NCBI RefSeq assembly: GCF_900177795.1 | Contig: NZ_FXWJ01000001.1 | Location: 958,339 to 1,022,338, forward strand | DNA: 64,000 bases | Direction of reading: 5' to 3' | DNA from: Plantibacter elymi (nom. nud.) | GTDB lineage: Bacteria; Actinomycetota; Actinomycetes; Actinomycetales; Microbacteriaceae | Shown here: in pieces, positions 62,065 to 64,000 of the stretch | Numbering within the stretch: position 1 is the first letter of the stretch | Layout of the letters: every line of letters begins with the position of its first letter | The notes under the pieces: generated by a model | Told to the model about the DNA's origin: nothing | What the model saw: the letters and a program-made list of their open reading frames with translations, nothing else | Database searches by the model: none | Position numbers and translations under genes: made by a program

Positions 62065-63180
62065 GTGAGCGACGACAACCCCTACCTCCTGCTCGGTTCC
62101 TACACCTCGGAGGCCGACGGCACCGGTGCCGGCATCAGCCTGCTGCGCCAGGACGAGGCGGGCACCCTCCGCCTCGTGCAGTCCTCGGAGGCGCAGTCGC
62201 CCTCGTTCCTCACCCTGCACCCGACGCTGCCGATCGTCTATGCGGCGAGCGAGTCGATCGGGGCCGTCGAAGCGTTCAAGCGCTCCGGAGAGTTCGGGCT
62301 CGCCCCGTTCGGCAAGCCCATCGAGGCCGGCGACTCGGTGTGCCACGTCGCGACGGTCCCCGGTGCCGACGTCCTCATCGCGAGTTGTTACGGCGACGGA
62401 CGGGTCGTGACCGTCCCGCTCGCGGAGAACGCGGCGTTCGCAGGCGACCCGCGTCTCGGCGAGGCGTCCGTCGACCCGTGGGCGTCGCCCACCGCACTCG
62501 CTGCGGAGTCCGCGGACGCCGGTGAGGACGCGCTCACGCTCCTCGCGCTGGAGGCCGCTGTCGGCGAGGCGCTGCCGTCCCGACCGTCGCGCGCGCACGC
62601 CTCCGCGCTCCTCCCGGACGGCCGCATCGCGACCACCGATCTCGGCCACGACACGGTCCGCATCTGGCAGCTCCGGGGGTCGCGGTTGGTGCTCGACCAC
62701 ACCGTCGTGTTCCCGCGCGGCACGGGTCCGCGACACCTCGTCGTCCACCCGAGCGGGCACCTCCACGTCATCACCGAGTACTCGGTCGAGGTCTTCACGC
62801 TCGGTGTCGACGGCACCGACGGGCACTGGCACATCCTCGCGGCGACCGTCGCCACCTCGGAGGGCGTGTCCGAGGGTGACACGGGTGCCGAGATCAGCCT
62901 CGCCGCCTCGCGGGAGCAGCTGCACGTCGGCGTCCGCGGGAGCGATCGCATCGCCACCTTGCGCGTCACCGGCGACGGTTCGCGGGTCGAGGCCGTGGCC
63001 GACGTCGAGTGCGGCGGGACGATGCCGCGCCACCACCGGGAGTCGGGTCGGTTCCTGCACGTCGCGAACCAGCTGTCGAACTCCATCGCGAGCTTCCGGC
63101 TCGATGAGCGCACAGGGGTCCCGACGACGCTCCTCGGGACGCTCGACGCCGGTTCGCCCACCTGCCTCATCCTCGCCTGA
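62065..63180 (+). CDS. Lactonase-family beta-propeller protein
   Basis: The protein has 371 residues of the YbhE / 6-phosphogluconolactonase-like seven-bladed propeller family. Blade motifs such as LLLGSYTSEADGTG at the N-terminus, PSFLTLHPTLPIVYAASE, RGTGPRHLVVHPSGHLHVIT and MPRHHRESGRFLHVANQLSN are typical. It may hydrolyse 6-phosphogluconolactone or another sugar lactone. The start is GTG 62065, where the conserved part begins; GAGACT lies six bases upstream. Confidence 0.88.
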   Translation: MSDDNPYLLLGSYTSEADGTGAGISLLRQDEAGTLRLVQSSEAQSPSFLTLHPTLPIVYAASESIGAVEAFKRSGEFGLAPFGKPIEAGDSVCHVATVPGADVLIASCYGDGRVVTVPLAENAAFAGDPRLGEASVDPWASPTALAAESADAGEDALTLLALEAAVGEALPSRPSRAHASALLPDGRIATTDLGHDTVRIWQLRGSRLVLDHTVVFPRGTGPRHLVVHPSGHLHVITEYSVEVFTLGVDGTDGHWHILAATVATSEGVSEGDTGAEISLAASREQLHVGVRGSDRIATLRVTGDGSRVEAVADVECGGTMPRHHRESGRFLHVANQLSNSIASFRLDERTGVPTTLLGTLDAGSPTCLILA

Positions 63181-63231
63181 CCGCGGGCACGTGCCGCGGC
63201 TCGCGGCACGTCATGCAGGGCGTGCCCGCGG
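63181..63231. terminator. Nested hairpin after the lactonase gene
   Basis: Outer arms ccgcgggcacg (63181-63191) and cgtgcccgcgg (63221-63231) and an inner perfect 10-base stem acgtgccgcg / cgcggcacgt (63189-63198, 63202-63211) start right after the stop codon. The two stems overlap at three bases, so only one can fully form. Confidence 0.65.
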
Positions 63232-63254
63232 GGCGGATGCGTGCCCCTGGCGGA

Positions 63255-63260
63255 TACGGT
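63255..63260 (+). promoter_or_regulatory. -10 box of a leaderless transcript (GNAT gene)
   Basis: TACGGT ends six bases before ATG 63267, with no ribosome site between. Confidence 0.55.
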
Positions 63261-63266
63261 GGGTGC

Positions 63267-63899
63267 ATGACCGCACGACGCCCTGAGCCCCGTCCCATCG
63301 ACGGCCGGGCCATCCGCCTCGAACCGCTCGACCGCGCGCACTATCCGGAGCTGTTCACGGCGATCGCGCACCCGGAGGTCTTCGCCGGTGGCTACGGCGG
63401 CGGGCCTGCGGGCTTGCCGACGACGCAGGCCGAGTTCGACGCCTTCGCTGACGGCTACTTCACGACCGGCGTGCGCAACACCTACGTCATCCGGCTCGTC
63501 GGCGGCGAACACGACGGGCTCCTCGTCGGCACGTCCACGCTCGGCGACTTCGACGAGCCGGGGGAGGCCGCCCACCTCGGTTGGACGGCGTACGACCCGC
63601 GCGTCTGGGGCACCGCCGTCAACGCCGAGACGAAGCTCCTGCTCCTCGGGCTCGCGTTCGACGCGGGCTTCGGCCGGGTGAAGATCCAGGCCGACGAGCG
63701 CAACGAACGCTCGCGCACCGCGATCCTGCGCCTCGGGGCCACGTTCGAGGGGCTCATCCGCCGCGACAAGCAGCGGGCTGACGGCACGTGGCGGACCACC
63801 GCGCTGTTCTCCGTGCTCGCCGAGGAGTGGCCGGAGGTCCGGTCCGGTCTCGAGGAGCGCCTCGCCAGGAGCCCCGGCCCCGTCGCCCTCCGCGGTTGA
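63267..63899 (+). CDS. GNAT-family acetyltransferase (RimJ/RimL-like)
   Basis: The protein has 210 residues. IRLEPLDRAHYPELFTAI at the N-terminus, HLGWTAYDPRVWGTAVNAET in the acetyl-CoA-binding region and GFGRVKIQADERNERSRTAI near residue 135-155 are typical of the RimJ/RimL group, where the Asn of RNERS-type motifs positions the cofactor. The substrate may be a protein N-terminus or a small molecule. ATG 63267 fits the leaderless spacing; an earlier in-frame ATG would start inside the hairpin. Confidence 0.88.
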   Translation: MTARRPEPRPIDGRAIRLEPLDRAHYPELFTAIAHPEVFAGGYGGGPAGLPTTQAEFDAFADGYFTTGVRNTYVIRLVGGEHDGLLVGTSTLGDFDEPGEAAHLGWTAYDPRVWGTAVNAETKLLLLGLAFDAGFGRVKIQADERNERSRTAILRLGATFEGLIRRDKQRADGTWRTTALFSVLAEEWPEVRSGLEERLARSPGPVALRG

Positions 63900-63900
63900 C

Positions 63901-64000
63901 GCGGCCCCGGAGCCCCCCTCGCCCGGTCCCTCAGCCCCCCCGCCCGGTCCCTCAGCCCCCCCCGCCCGGTCCCTCAGCCCCCCCGCCCGGTCCCTCAGCC
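63901..64000. repeat. Tandem array of reversed family C cores, running off the window
   Basis: A unit close to cgcccggtccctcagccccc is repeated four times with 19-21 base spacing due to variable C runs. The unit is the reverse complement of ggctcagggaccgggc, the family C core. The array is not complete in the window. Confidence 0.85.

Noticed and set aside
60346..63060. Minus-strand open frame of 904 codons opposite purA and the lactonase gene
   Set aside because: It crosses three real plus-strand genes and encodes Val/Asp/Arg-rich sequence without a domain.

Overview
The window is high-GC actinobacterial chromosome, most likely from the order Micrococcales and probably the family Microbacteriaceae. 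The evidence is the strong G/C third-position bias, many GTG starts, several starts that sit 6-7 bases after a TANNNT box (leaderless mRNAs), an HspR-type HAIR operator, DtxR/IdeR-like iron boxes, a DUF3151 gene close to purA, and intergenic repeats built on the core 'TTCGACAGGCTCAGGGACCGG'. I cannot name the genus. There is no phage, transposase, CRISPR array, rRNA or tRNA gene; this looks like core and catabolic chromosome.

Layout. 1-5.9 kb: siderophore-iron uptake on the minus strand (a binding lipoprotein cut by the window edge, then an operon of siderophore-interacting reductase, two FecCD permeases and an ATPase), interrupted by a lipoprotein/PKD-like secreted protein pair on the plus strand. 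6.0-8.2 kb: a ClpB-type disaggregase without an N-terminal Clp_N domain, behind a perfect HAIR operator. 8.4-15.2 kb: a PrsW-like protease, small unknowns, a DUF1345 protein, a nitroreductase, acetyl-CoA synthetase and a quinone oxidoreductase. 15.4-18.0 kb: threonine synthase and threonine aldolase. 18.2-24.0 kb: a NatAB-like exporter, an aldo-keto reductase and a two-component system. 24.2-28.8 kb: an SsuBAC-type sulfonate transporter followed by a large DUF6421-like protein. 28.9-33.4 kb: a TetR regulator divergent from DUF1304 and CurA-like genes, a Leu/Phe/Val dehydrogenase and an AEC transporter. 33.5-39.9 kb: an AnsP-like permease, a DUF4874/DUF4832 protein with an LPDTG anchor, exonuclease III, DedA and LysR.

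40.3-47.4 kb is the most interesting catabolic block. A FadR-type regulator, a short-chain dehydrogenase, an aldehyde dehydrogenase, a PuuD-like hydrolase and a glutamine-synthetase-like ligase form a minus-strand series, the last three translationally coupled. They diverge from an ethanolamine-type permease across a region with a clear inverted repeat. Together they could take up an amine or amino alcohol, gamma-glutamylate it, oxidise it twice and release the product. There is no PuuB oxidase, so an amino alcohol such as ethanolamine fits better than putrescine.

47.6-64 kb: pyrE overlapping a 1,209-residue disordered tail-anchored protein, an alcohol dehydrogenase, a NagD-like phosphatase, a SpoU methyltransferase, a small membrane protein behind an apparently folded leader with four ACCCGAA motifs, a TetR / degenerate ABC-ATPase / YhgE operon, DUF3151, a HAD phosphatase, purA, a tiny AraC-HTH protein, a lactonase-like propeller and a GNAT enzyme. 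Three families of intergenic inverted or tandem repeats punctuate the window; one family provides the stop codons of at least three genes.
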